Assembly (NCBI GenBank): GCA_022340775.1
Contig: JAJDNH010000086.1
Coordinates: 1-54,958, forward strand
Source of the DNA: Acidobacteriota bacterium
GTDB taxonomy: Bacteria; Acidobacteriota; Thermoanaerobaculia; Thermoanaerobaculales; Sulfomarinibacteraceae
DNA length: 54,958 nt
Direction of reading: 5' to 3'
The position numbers and the translations under genes were made by a program. Below, piece after piece: positions 8,975 to 17,464 of the stretch (its first letter is position 1; each line of letters opens with the position of its first letter). Below the pieces are notes generated by a model that was not told where the DNA came from, did not search any database, and was given only the letters and a program-made list of their open reading frames with translations.

Positions 8975-9831
8975 AGCACCGTCCACAGGCTGTTGCCCTG
9001 TCTCTGCTGCTGGCCGCGGCACCCGCCGCCTTTGCGGCCAAGCCCACCACCCAACATCCGACACACAAACCGTTGGTGTTCAAATCGGCTCGCCCGACAC
9101 AGGACGAAGCACACGAGTCGTTCGCCCGTCGCGTTCGCTCCGACCTGGCGGCCCTGCTCTCGCGTCCGGCGCACATGAGACCGCGCGACTGGGAGCGGCT
9201 CGGCATGGGCGTGGCCGCGGTGGGGGCGGCGGCGACAGTCGACAACGAGCTGCAGACGCGCATCCAGCGCCACCGCAGCTCCAGCTCCGACAACCTGGCC
9301 AACGCCATCCGGCCGGCTGGGGGAGTGGGCGCGCTTGGGGCGATGGGCATCACCTGGCTGGTCGGCGAGGCCGGCCACAACGCGAACCTCAAGTCGACGG
9401 CGGAGGACGGGCTCGAGGCGAGCCTGATCGCCGGTGGGCTGATCACCCCGGCGCTCAAGATCATCGTCGGTCGCGCCCGCCCCGCGGAAGGGCTCGGCGC
9501 GAGCTCGTTCCATCCCTTCTCCCATGATTACTCCTTCCCGTCGGGCGAGGCAACCGAGGCGTTCGCCGTCGCCTCGGTGGTCTCGGCCCACACCCACAGC
9601 CTTCTTCTGAAAAGCACTGTCTGGGGGCTCGCCGGCGCCGTTGGTTGGGAGAGGATGGACCTCAACCGCCACTGGTCGTCGGACATCGTCGCCGGAGCCC
9701 TGATCGGAGCCGAGGTCGGCCACTGGGTGGTGGCCCGACACAAGCATGCAGCTCCGCGACGCGTGGATGTCATGCTCGTTCCCACGGTCGCGCCCGGTGC
9801 CTGGGGAGTTTCCGGAGACATCGCCTGGTGA
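8971..9831 (+). CDS. PAP2-family phosphatase with an altered C2 motif
   Basis: Predicted 286-residue exported or membrane phosphatase with an N-terminal signal peptide (LSLLLAAAPAAFAA). Motif C1 is present (Lys163 to Arg170-Pro171, KIIVGRARP). Motif C3 is present (ERMDLNRHWSSD, with His234 and Asp238). C2 reads FPSGEATEAF: the PSGH histidine is Glu193 here, and the codon is a clear GAG. PAP2 enzymes dephosphorylate lipid phosphates such as undecaprenyl-PP, phosphatidate or lipid A. With the C2 His gone the activity may be reduced, altered or lost. Four-bp overlap with the glycosyltransferase gene implies a linked job. Confidence 0.82.
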   Translation: MKHRPQAVALSLLLAAAPAAFAAKPTTQHPTHKPLVFKSARPTQDEAHESFARRVRSDLAALLSRPAHMRPRDWERLGMGVAAVGAAATVDNELQTRIQRHRSSSSDNLANAIRPAGGVGALGAMGITWLVGEAGHNANLKSTAEDGLEASLIAGGLITPALKIIVGRARPAEGLGASSFHPFSHDYSFPSGEATEAFAVASVVSAHTHSLLLKSTVWGLAGAVGWERMDLNRHWSSDIVAGALIGAEVGHWVVARHKHAAPRRVDVMLVPTVAPGAWGVSGDIAW

Positions 9832-9919
9832 GCTGCTGTCTGGGGGGGCCGGCTCGGACGGGAGCAGAGTAGAGTAGTGCCCGAGGGGCCGAGACGATTC
9901 GCTGCAGAGAGGTGTTGAT

Positions 9920-11365
9920 TTGAGACTGGATCCGACCTGGAAGCTGCTGACAGCCGCGCTCGGGCTGACGGTCCTGTCGGCCTGCGCGACCTACCGGCCG
10001 CACCCTCTGCCGCCGCCACAGGAGGTGGCGGCGCAGCGGATGCCCGACCTCGAGCGCCTGAAGGTCGAGGCGGCGCGGCTGCATCACCCCATCCTGAAGC
10101 CGGTCACGCTCGACCTCTCGGACGGTCTTACGCCGGACGAGGCTGCCGTTCTCGCGGTGCTTGCGAACCCCGACCTCAAGGCCGTCCGCGACGCCCACGG
10201 AGAGGCTGCAGCTCAGCTCATCGGTGCCGGCGTCTTGCCCAACCCGGTGTTCTCCGGTGAGGTCGATCACCCCTATGGCGCCGGTTCGGAGAGCACCGTC
10301 AACGCCACCAACTTCAGCCTTGAGATGGACGTCGGCTCGCTGATCGGCCGAGCCGCTCGCGTGGCTGAGGCGAGCGCCAACCTGCAGGCGGTAGATCTCG
10401 GCATCGCCTGGCAGGAGTGGCAGGTGGCCCAGGCTGCGCGTCTTGCCACGGTCCGGCTGGCGATGCTCGAGCGCCGGCTGCGACTGGTCAAGAAAGAGCT
10501 CGCCTTCGAGTCGGAGACCGTGTCGGTGCTCGAGGAGGCAGTCGACAAGGGTGACGCGACCGTCCAAGACCTGGGCGTCCACCGCTCCGCCGTGGCGAGC
10601 CTGACGCAGCTCGAAGGCGACCTCGAAAGCACGGCCGCAGAGACCCGCTCCAGCCTCGACCTGCTGACCGGCCTTCCTCCGGATGCCGACGTCGCCCCGG
10701 TCGTTCCGGAGCAGAGCGGGAGGAGCTTCCCGCCCCTGCCGACGGCCCAGGAGCTCGTCGACCGCGCCGTCACCAGCCGTCTCGACCTCAAGGCCTTCCA
10801 ACTCGGCTACCAGGCCCAGGAGGCGCGCGTGCACCAGGCCGTGCTGGCGCAGTTCCCGTCGCTGTCGATCGGCATCGACAAGCAACGGAACGAGACCGCT
10901 CTCCACTTTCTCGGTGGCCTGCTGACGCTGGGCATCCCGATCTTCGATCGCAACCAGGGAGGCATCGCCCTCGAGCGCGCCACCCGCACACGACTCGAGC
11001 ACGAGTACGAGGCGAGGATCGCGCGGACCAGAGCCGACGTGGCACGGCTAACGAACCAGGATGCCCTCCTCGACAGCCAGATCGCCGCCGGGCGGCGCAC
11101 CCTACACTCGCTCGTGCCCCTCGAGGCCGCCGAGCACCGAGGCGTCGAGAGCGGGGACGTCGACCGCCTGGCCTGGCAGGAGGTGCGATCAACCTTGCTC
11201 GACCTGCGCCTCAAGCTCGCCACCCTGCTCGAGGCCCGCCTCGAGACCAGGATCACGCTCACCACTGCCGTGGGAGTGCCGGACGCCGTCTCTCCGGCCG
11301 CAGCCGGCGGGGAACCAGCCCCTTCCGCCTCCACCAACCACGACCCGGCCGTGCCGGAGCACTGA
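9920..11365 (+). CDS. TolC-family outer-membrane efflux lipoprotein
   Basis: Predicted 481-residue outer-membrane channel for the RND pumps downstream. The N-terminus is a lipoprotein signal with lipobox LSAC (Cys22). Two similar long alpha-helical halves follow, with family-typical ALxxNPDL near residue 80 and a conserved Ala/Leu/Gln-rich heptad character. Start is a TTG at 9920 with AGAGAGG just upstream; no better in-frame start is nearby. It is the only outer-membrane factor in the block although two RND pumps follow, so it may serve both. CusC-like placement (channel, adaptor, pump) fits the CusR-type operator upstream. Confidence 0.88.
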   Translation: MRLDPTWKLLTAALGLTVLSACATYRPHPLPPPQEVAAQRMPDLERLKVEAARLHHPILKPVTLDLSDGLTPDEAAVLAVLANPDLKAVRDAHGEAAAQLIGAGVLPNPVFSGEVDHPYGAGSESTVNATNFSLEMDVGSLIGRAARVAEASANLQAVDLGIAWQEWQVAQAARLATVRLAMLERRLRLVKKELAFESETVSVLEEAVDKGDATVQDLGVHRSAVASLTQLEGDLESTAAETRSSLDLLTGLPPDADVAPVVPEQSGRSFPPLPTAQELVDRAVTSRLDLKAFQLGYQAQEARVHQAVLAQFPSLSIGIDKQRNETALHFLGGLLTLGIPIFDRNQGGIALERATRTRLEHEYEARIARTRADVARLTNQDALLDSQIAAGRRTLHSLVPLEAAEHRGVESGDVDRLAWQEVRSTLLDLRLKLATLLEARLETRITLTTAVGVPDAVSPAAAGGEPAPSASTNHDPAVPEH

Positions 11366-11381
11366 GGAGGTCCTGCCCCAC

Positions 11382-12470
11382 ATGTCCCTGCACCACCGGC
11401 TCAGGCTTGTCCTTTCGTTCCTGGTTCTTCTGTCCGCCTGCGGAGGGAGCGAGCACTCCGCAACACCACCAAGCGGGTCCCAGAACGCCACCGGGCCGGT
11501 CGCCACAGTGGTCACGGCGTGCGCTACCCGCGGCACTGTCGAGGACACGCTCGAGACCTTTGGAACCGTCGAGTTCGACCCGCACGAGACGCGAACCGTC
11601 GCCTTCGTCCGGTCGGGTCAGGTCCGGCAGCTCCTGGTGACCCCAGGACAGCCGATCAGCAAGGGTGATCCCCTCCTGGAGCTGGGGCCGCTTCCCTCTT
11701 CGAGCACCGAGGTCGAGCAGGCCCGCATCAACCTCAAGTTCGCCCAGCGCAACCTGCAGCGGGTCCGACGGCTCTTAAAGAGCCATCTCGCCACCAACGA
11801 GACGGTCCAGCAGGCCGAGAAACAGGTCGCCGACGCCCGTGCCACGCTCGTCGGCTTGGGGGTCGACGCCGGCTCTGACTCGCAGACCATGTTGGCGCCG
11901 TTCGCCGGCGTCGTGGTCGAGGTCTCGGTCACTTCGGGCGCCATTGTCAATCCCGGAGAGGCCGCCTTCCTGGTGGCGCCGGCCGGGGGTCTCGCGGTCC
12001 GTGCCGGCTTCGAGCCCGAGGATGCGACCCACCTCAAACCCGGTATGGCCGTGCATATCACACCGGTATTCGAAAGTGCGGGCCAACCGACGGTCGACGC
12101 CGTGCTGGCCCGGCTGCACCGCGTTGCCGACCCCCGGACACAGCTGCTCGAGGCCCTGATCCGGCCGCGCCGTATTCGGTCGTGGATGGTAGCCGGAACC
12201 CGGGTCAGGGTCGACGTGGTCGTGCGGGCGGTACGCCACGCGATCCGCATCCCCCGCGATGCGCTGGTCGAGCGGGGCGGACGCCCCGGTGTGTACGTCG
12301 TCGAGTCGGGATCCGCACATTGGCGCCAGCTCCGCACCGGCATCGAGACCGACCGCTGGATCGAGGTCCTTGACGGCATCGAGGAAGGGGCCACCGTCGT
12401 CACAACCGGCCGCACCAGCCTGTCCGACGGAATGGCGGTCGCCGAACCGGGCACCTCGGGCGGGCATTGA
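11382..12470 (+). CDS. RND efflux periplasmic adaptor (HlyD/CusB-type), lipoprotein
   Basis: Predicted 362-residue adaptor bridging the inner-membrane pump and the outer-membrane channel. It has a lipoprotein signal with lipobox LSAC (Cys20). A barrel-sandwich half-motif (GQVRQLLVTPGQPISKGD) comes next, then a helical hairpin (about 105-155), the second lipoyl half (MLAPFAGVVVEV) and beta-barrel and membrane-proximal domains. The ATG at 11382 follows GAGGAGG at 11364-11370 with a long 11-nt spacing. Its TGA overlaps the next ATG (TGATG). I see no obvious N-terminal Met/His metal-binding tail. Confidence 0.88.
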   Translation: MSLHHRLRLVLSFLVLLSACGGSEHSATPPSGSQNATGPVATVVTACATRGTVEDTLETFGTVEFDPHETRTVAFVRSGQVRQLLVTPGQPISKGDPLLELGPLPSSSTEVEQARINLKFAQRNLQRVRRLLKSHLATNETVQQAEKQVADARATLVGLGVDAGSDSQTMLAPFAGVVVEVSVTSGAIVNPGEAAFLVAPAGGLAVRAGFEPEDATHLKPGMAVHITPVFESAGQPTVDAVLARLHRVADPRTQLLEALIRPRRIRSWMVAGTRVRVDVVVRAVRHAIRIPRDALVERGGRPGVYVVESGSAHWRQLRTGIETDRWIEVLDGIEEGATVVTTGRTSLSDGMAVAEPGTSGGH

Positions 12471-15400
12471 TGTCAGCACGGACGTGGATCGAGGACCACA
12501 GGCGCAGCATCCTGTTCCTGATGGCCCTGCTGGTGGCCGGTGGCGTGGTTTCACTGCTCAAGCTGCCGGTCAGCCTCTTCCCGCGCACCACGTTCCCCCG
12601 CATCGTGGTCAACGCCGACGCCGGCGACCGGCCCGCCGACCGCATGGTCATCGAGGTCACACGGCCCTTGGAGGAGGCAATCCGCACCGTCCCCGGTGTT
12701 ACCAGCGTCCGCTCGACCACGACCCGAGGCAGCTGCGAGATCTCCGCCAACTTCCGATGGGGCCTCGACATGATCTCCGCCACCCTGCAGGTCGAGTCCG
12801 CCATCAGTCAGGTGTTGGGCTCCCTGCCTTCGGGAGTCAGCTACGAGGTGCGCCGTATGGACCCGACCGTGTTCCCGGTCATGGGCCTGAGCCTGACCTC
12901 GGCCTCCCGTTCGCAGGTCCAGCTCCGCGACCTGGCCCTGTACGATCTGCGGCCGCTGGTGTCGACGGTCGCCGGGGTCGCCAAGATCAAGGTGTTGGGC
13001 GGCCGCACGGAGGAGTACCAGGCCCTCGTCGACCCCGCCAGGCTCGAGGCGCTGGGACTGACGCTCGAGGACGTGGTGCGTGCCGTCTCCGCCGCCAACG
13101 TGGTGCAGGCGGTCGGCCGGCTCGAGGAGAACGAGAAGCTGTACCTGATCCTTTCCGACACCCAGTTCAGCAATCCCGCAGACCTCGGCAAGGTGATCGT
13201 CCGCCAGGGGCCGAGCGGCGTCGTCCTGCTGTCCGACGTGGCGACGATCAGGGACACAACCCGCCCCGAATGGACCCGCGTCACGGCGGACGGCCGCGAC
13301 GCCGTGCTGGCCAACATCTACCAGCAGCCCGACGGCAACACCGTCCTGATCTCGAAAGAGATCCGCAAGCGACTGCAACAGCTGCGCAGCACGTTTCCCT
13401 CCGACGTCCACATGAGTGTCTGGTACGACCAGTCACAGCTCATCAACGCGTCGGCGGGATCGGTCCGCGACGCCATCATCATCGGCGTCGTTCTCGCCAT
13501 CGTCGTCCTCCTGCTGTTCCTAAGAAACTGGAAGATTACGCTCGTGGTTTCGGTCGCGGTACCTGCGGTGCTGGCCGCCACCGCCCTGCTGCTGCTGGTC
13601 TTCCATATGGGGCTCAACATCATGACCCTGGGCGGCATGGCGGCGGCGGTCGGGCTGATCATCGACGATGGCATCGTCATGGTCGAGCACATCGTGCGGC
13701 GGCTGCGTCTGCAACCGGAGCACGACCACCGGATCATTCCCGCCGCCGCCGAGGAAATGCTGCCGGCCCTCACCGGCTCCTCGCTGGCCACGATCGTGAT
13801 CTTCGCCCCGCTGGCATACCTTTCCGGGGTCACCGGCGCCTTCTTCAAGGCGCTGTCTCTGACCGTCGCCTGCTCGCTGATCGTGTCCTACTTTTTCGCC
13901 GCAGCCGCGGTGCCCGTCCTGGCAGACGCCTTTCTCGGTGCGCGGGACGCGGCGAAAGAGGACGTTGGGCGGGCGTTCAAGGCCGTGCTTGCCACCCACG
14001 AGAGGATCCTGCGCGTCTTCCTGCGCCGGCCGGTGCTGCTGCTGGCCATCGTCGTTCCTCTGCTCGCACTGGGCTGGGTCTCGTACCGGCACGTGGGCTC
14101 GGGCTTCATGCCCCACATGGACGAGGGCGGCTTCATCCTCGACTACGTGGCGCCGGCCGGGACCTCGCTCGCCGAGACCGACCGCCGGCTACGTCTGCTC
14201 GAAAAGATCATCACCAGCACCCCCGAGGTCGAAACCTACTCGCGGCGCACCGGCCTGGCTCTCGGCGGCGGCATCACCGAGGCCAACGAGGGCGACTACT
14301 TCATCCGCCTCAAGGGGCAGCCGCGGCGACCGATCGAGGAGGTGATGAACGACATCCGGCGGCGGGCCCTGCACCAGGTTCCGGGGCTCGAGATCGAGCT
14401 CGCGCAGCTGATGGAGGACCTGATCGGCGACCTCACGGCGGTCCCGCAGCCGATCGAGATCAAGCTCTTCGGCTCGAGCGGGGAGGAGCTGCGGCAGGAG
14501 GGTGAGAGGGTCGCGGAGGCTATCGCCACGATCCCCAACGTGGTCGACGTCAAGAGCGGCGTGGTGCTGGCCGGCGACGCCTTGGATATCCACGTCGACC
14601 GGCTCAAGGCACAGATGTTGGGGCTCGACCCCGACAGCATCACCCGCCTGGCCACGATCGCCCTCGACGGAGAGGTTGCGACCCAGGTGCAGAAAGGTGA
14701 AAAGATGGTCGGCGTCCGGGTCTGGACGCCGAAGGACGTCCGCTCGCGGATGGACAGAATCCGTCGCCTCCGCCTGCGTACCGAGGACGGCCGCAACGTT
14801 CCCCTCGGAAGAGTGGCCACCTTTACTGTCGTGACTGGACAACCACAGATCGTGCGCGAGAACCTGAAGACGATGGTTGCGGTCACCGGGCGCATCAGTG
14901 GCCGCGACATGGGCTCGGTCATCCGCGACGTCAAGGCAAAGGTCGCCCAGATGGCGGTACCGAAGGGCCTCTACATCCGATATGGCGGTCTCTACGCCCA
15001 GCAGCAGAGCTCGTTCCGCGGGCTGCTCGCGGTTCTGGGCGCAGCCGCGGCCCTGGTGTTCGTACTACTGCTGTTCATGTACGAGAAGTTCGCCGCGCCG
15101 GTGGCGATCCTGATCACTGACCTGCTGGCCGCAACCGCCGTCTTCTCGGGCCTGTGGTGGACCGGAACCGAGCTCGACATCTCCTCGATGATGGGGCTGA
15201 CCATGATCATCGGCATCTCCTCCGAGGCCGCCATCTTCTACATGACGCAGTGGAAGGAGTCGGCCGCGAGCCTCGGTTTCACAGACGGCCTCATCGCGGC
15301 CGGACACCTGCGATTCCGACCCATCCTGATGACTGCGCTCGCCGCCGCCCTCGCGCTGCTGCCACTGGCTCTGGCCATCGGCGAAGGAGCGGCGATGCTA

Positions 15401-15511
15401 CAGCCACTCGCAATCGGTATCATCGCCGGGCTGGTACTGACGGTGCCGCTGGTCCTGCTCGTGCTGCCGGTCCTGTTCTCGGTCCTGTCGAGGCACCCAA
15501 GCCATGAGTGA
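12470..15511 (+). CDS. RND efflux pump permease, probably HME (metal)-like
   Basis: Predicted 1013-residue proton-driven inner-membrane pump with the duplicated RND architecture: a helix near residue 20, a large periplasmic domain, helices 2-6 (about 330-480), a second periplasmic domain and helices 8-12 (about 860-1005). Helix 4 carries the proton-relay acids in GLIIDDGIVMVEH. Helix 10 reads GISSEAAIFYM, with a glutamate where, as I recall, CusA has GVAAE (Glu939) and drug pumps have KNA. That favours heavy-metal-type transport. The ATG at 12470 overlaps the adaptor stop; a TTG three bases earlier is the only alternative. Metal-binding methionines were not verified. Confidence 0.88.
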   Translation: MSARTWIEDHRRSILFLMALLVAGGVVSLLKLPVSLFPRTTFPRIVVNADAGDRPADRMVIEVTRPLEEAIRTVPGVTSVRSTTTRGSCEISANFRWGLDMISATLQVESAISQVLGSLPSGVSYEVRRMDPTVFPVMGLSLTSASRSQVQLRDLALYDLRPLVSTVAGVAKIKVLGGRTEEYQALVDPARLEALGLTLEDVVRAVSAANVVQAVGRLEENEKLYLILSDTQFSNPADLGKVIVRQGPSGVVLLSDVATIRDTTRPEWTRVTADGRDAVLANIYQQPDGNTVLISKEIRKRLQQLRSTFPSDVHMSVWYDQSQLINASAGSVRDAIIIGVVLAIVVLLLFLRNWKITLVVSVAVPAVLAATALLLLVFHMGLNIMTLGGMAAAVGLIIDDGIVMVEHIVRRLRLQPEHDHRIIPAAAEEMLPALTGSSLATIVIFAPLAYLSGVTGAFFKALSLTVACSLIVSYFFAAAAVPVLADAFLGARDAAKEDVGRAFKAVLATHERILRVFLRRPVLLLAIVVPLLALGWVSYRHVGSGFMPHMDEGGFILDYVAPAGTSLAETDRRLRLLEKIITSTPEVETYSRRTGLALGGGITEANEGDYFIRLKGQPRRPIEEVMNDIRRRALHQVPGLEIELAQLMEDLIGDLTAVPQPIEIKLFGSSGEELRQEGERVAEAIATIPNVVDVKSGVVLAGDALDIHVDRLKAQMLGLDPDSITRLATIALDGEVATQVQKGEKMVGVRVWTPKDVRSRMDRIRRLRLRTEDGRNVPLGRVATFTVVTGQPQIVRENLKTMVAVTGRISGRDMGSVIRDVKAKVAQMAVPKGLYIRYGGLYAQQQSSFRGLLAVLGAAAALVFVLLLFMYEKFAAPVAILITDLLAATAVFSGLWWTGTELDISSMMGLTMIIGISSEAAIFYMTQWKESAASLGFTDGLIAAGHLRFRPILMTALAAALALLPLALAIGEGAAMLQPLAIGIIAGLVLTVPLVLLVLPVLFSVLSRHPSHE

Positions 15512-15546
15512 GGTGCAGCGGACCCGGGCGCTTTCGGAGGCGTGAC

Positions 15547-17460
15547 ATGTGCGGAATCGCGGGATGGGCGGAGGAGGAAGGCCGAGTCGACAGGGCCGTG
15601 ATCGCGCTCATGTGCGAGCAGATTCGCCACCGTGGACCGGACGGCCACGGGATCTGGATCAGCCCCGAGGCAAGCGTCGGCCTGGGTCACCGGCGGCTCT
15701 CGATCATCGATCTCAGCGATGCCGCAGCGCAGCCGATGGCGAACGAGCGCGGGAACATCCAGCTCGTCTTCAACGGCGAGATCTACAACTTCCGCGAGCT
15801 CCGGCACGAGCTCGAAGCCGCCGGCCATGAGTTCAAGAGCCAGACCGATTCCGAGGTCATCCTCCACGGCTACGAGGAGTGGGGCGCCGATGGGTGCCTG
15901 GAGCACCTGCGCGGCATGTTTGCGTTCGCGCTCTGGGACGGAGGGCAGAAACAGCTCCTCATCGCCAGGGACCGGATCGGGATCAAGCCCCTGTACTACG
16001 CCGAGCTACCCGGGGGCGGCCTCGCCTTCGCCTCCGAGGCCAAGGCGCTGCTCGCTCACCCCAGGCTGTCGCCAGCGCTCGACGATGACGGCCTCCGCGG
16101 CTACCTGGCCTACGGCTACGTTCCACATGAGCGATCGATCTTCCGAGGGATCCGGAAGCTGCGCCCCGGGCATGCGCTGCGCTGGCAGGCGGGCCGGGTC
16201 GTCGAGCGGCGGTGGTGGGAGCTGCACTACCAGCCGCAGGCGCTCGACGGGAGCCGCGAGGAGCTGGTGGCCGAGATCGGCCGGCTGGTCCGCGAGCAAG
16301 TGGCGGCACATATGGTCGCCGACGTCCCCGTGGGCTCCTTCCTGTCCGGCGGCGTCGACTCCTCGACCGTCACCGCGCTGGCACGGGAGAATGTCGGCAA
16401 CGCGCTGAGCACGTTCTGCGTCGGCTTCGACGCCGGCTCCCAGGACGACCTCCACTACTCGCGCCTGGTCGCCGAAGCGCTCGCCACCGAGCACCACACG
16501 ATGCAGCTCACCGGCGACGATGCGCGCCGCCTGCTGCCGACCCTGGCGGGCGTCATGGACGAGCCGCTGTACGACCCGTCCGTCCTGGCGACGCTGGTTC
16601 TGGCAGGGTTTGCCCGGCATCATGTAAAGGTGGCGCTGTCCGGCACAGGCGGCGACGAGGTGTTCGCCGGCTATGGTTGGTTCGCATCACAGGTTCGCTA
16701 TGCGCGCCAGCGTTCACGCCTGGGCCCGCTGTGGTACCCGCTGGCCATGGCCGCCAACCCCATGGTCGGGCTCCTGCGGCGTCTGCCGTTCGGGATGCGG
16801 GCGCCCGGCGCGCTCAAGCTGGTGGGCCGCTCCCAGCCCGAACGCTCGTTCCTGGTGCGGGGTTTTTTCGACTCGTGGGGCCAACGGAGGCTGCTCGGCG
16901 GCGGCGTCGATTCGGCGGTTCCGGACGGCGAGCACCTGTGGGTCCACCAACGGACCTGGCGCCCCGACTGGCCCCTGGTGCCGGCCGTCCTCAACCACGA
17001 CATGTGCAGCTTCCTACCAGACAACTGCCTCGTTCTGCTCGACCGCACGACCATGGCGCACGGGCTCGAAGCCCGCGTGCCACTGCTCGACCACGGGCTG
17101 GTCGAGGCCGTGTTCCGCATCCCGTGGCAGGAGCTGTCGTCAGGGGACGGTGAGAAGCGACTGCTGAAGGAGATCGCCGCCCAGCTGGTGCCGCACGAGG
17201 TTCTCACCCGCGCCAAGTCCGGGTTCTCGCCGCCCTTCAAGGTGTGGCTGCGAGAAGGCGGGATGGCTGCACTCGCCAGCGAGCTGATGGGTGGCGCCCT
17301 GGCCGAGGACGGCGTGATCGAGCCACGGTTCGTCGAGCTGCTGGTGCGGCGGCGCGCGCTCCGCCGGTGGAACAAGCTGTGGCTGCTGATCGTGCTCGAG
17401 TGGTGGTACCGCCGGTGGATCCGCGGTCAACCTGTTCCGGCGGCGGCCGGGGTGGGATGA
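15547..17460 (+). CDS. asnB: Asparagine synthase (glutamine-hydrolysing) family amidotransferase
   Basis: Predicted 637-residue two-domain enzyme. The N-terminal class II glutamine amidotransferase begins MCGIAG with catalytic Cys2, followed by RHRGPDG and FNGEIYNF. The synthetase domain has the ATP PP-loop SFLSGGVDSS near residue 265. It uses glutamine-derived ammonia to amidate a carboxylate; the textbook substrate is aspartate, but paralogs in surface-polysaccharide and natural-product loci act on other acids. GGAGG at 15535-15539 supports ATG 15547. Sitting between an RND pump and an ABC exporter is unusual for housekeeping AsnB and suggests modification of the exported compound. Confidence 0.88.
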   Translation: MCGIAGWAEEEGRVDRAVIALMCEQIRHRGPDGHGIWISPEASVGLGHRRLSIIDLSDAAAQPMANERGNIQLVFNGEIYNFRELRHELEAAGHEFKSQTDSEVILHGYEEWGADGCLEHLRGMFAFALWDGGQKQLLIARDRIGIKPLYYAELPGGGLAFASEAKALLAHPRLSPALDDDGLRGYLAYGYVPHERSIFRGIRKLRPGHALRWQAGRVVERRWWELHYQPQALDGSREELVAEIGRLVREQVAAHMVADVPVGSFLSGGVDSSTVTALARENVGNALSTFCVGFDAGSQDDLHYSRLVAEALATEHHTMQLTGDDARRLLPTLAGVMDEPLYDPSVLATLVLAGFARHHVKVALSGTGGDEVFAGYGWFASQVRYARQRSRLGPLWYPLAMAANPMVGLLRRLPFGMRAPGALKLVGRSQPERSFLVRGFFDSWGQRRLLGGGVDSAVPDGEHLWVHQRTWRPDWPLVPAVLNHDMCSFLPDNCLVLLDRTTMAHGLEARVPLLDHGLVEAVFRIPWQELSSGDGEKRLLKEIAAQLVPHEVLTRAKSGFSPPFKVWLREGGMAALASELMGGALAEDGVIEPRFVELLVRRRALRRWNKLWLLIVLEWWYRRWIRGQPVPAAAGVG

Positions 17461-17464
17461 AGCC

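Noticed and set aside
12259-14505. 748-codon frame overlapping the first RND pump
   Set aside because: Arg/Pro/Gly-rich shadow of the RND reading frame with no recognisable domain.
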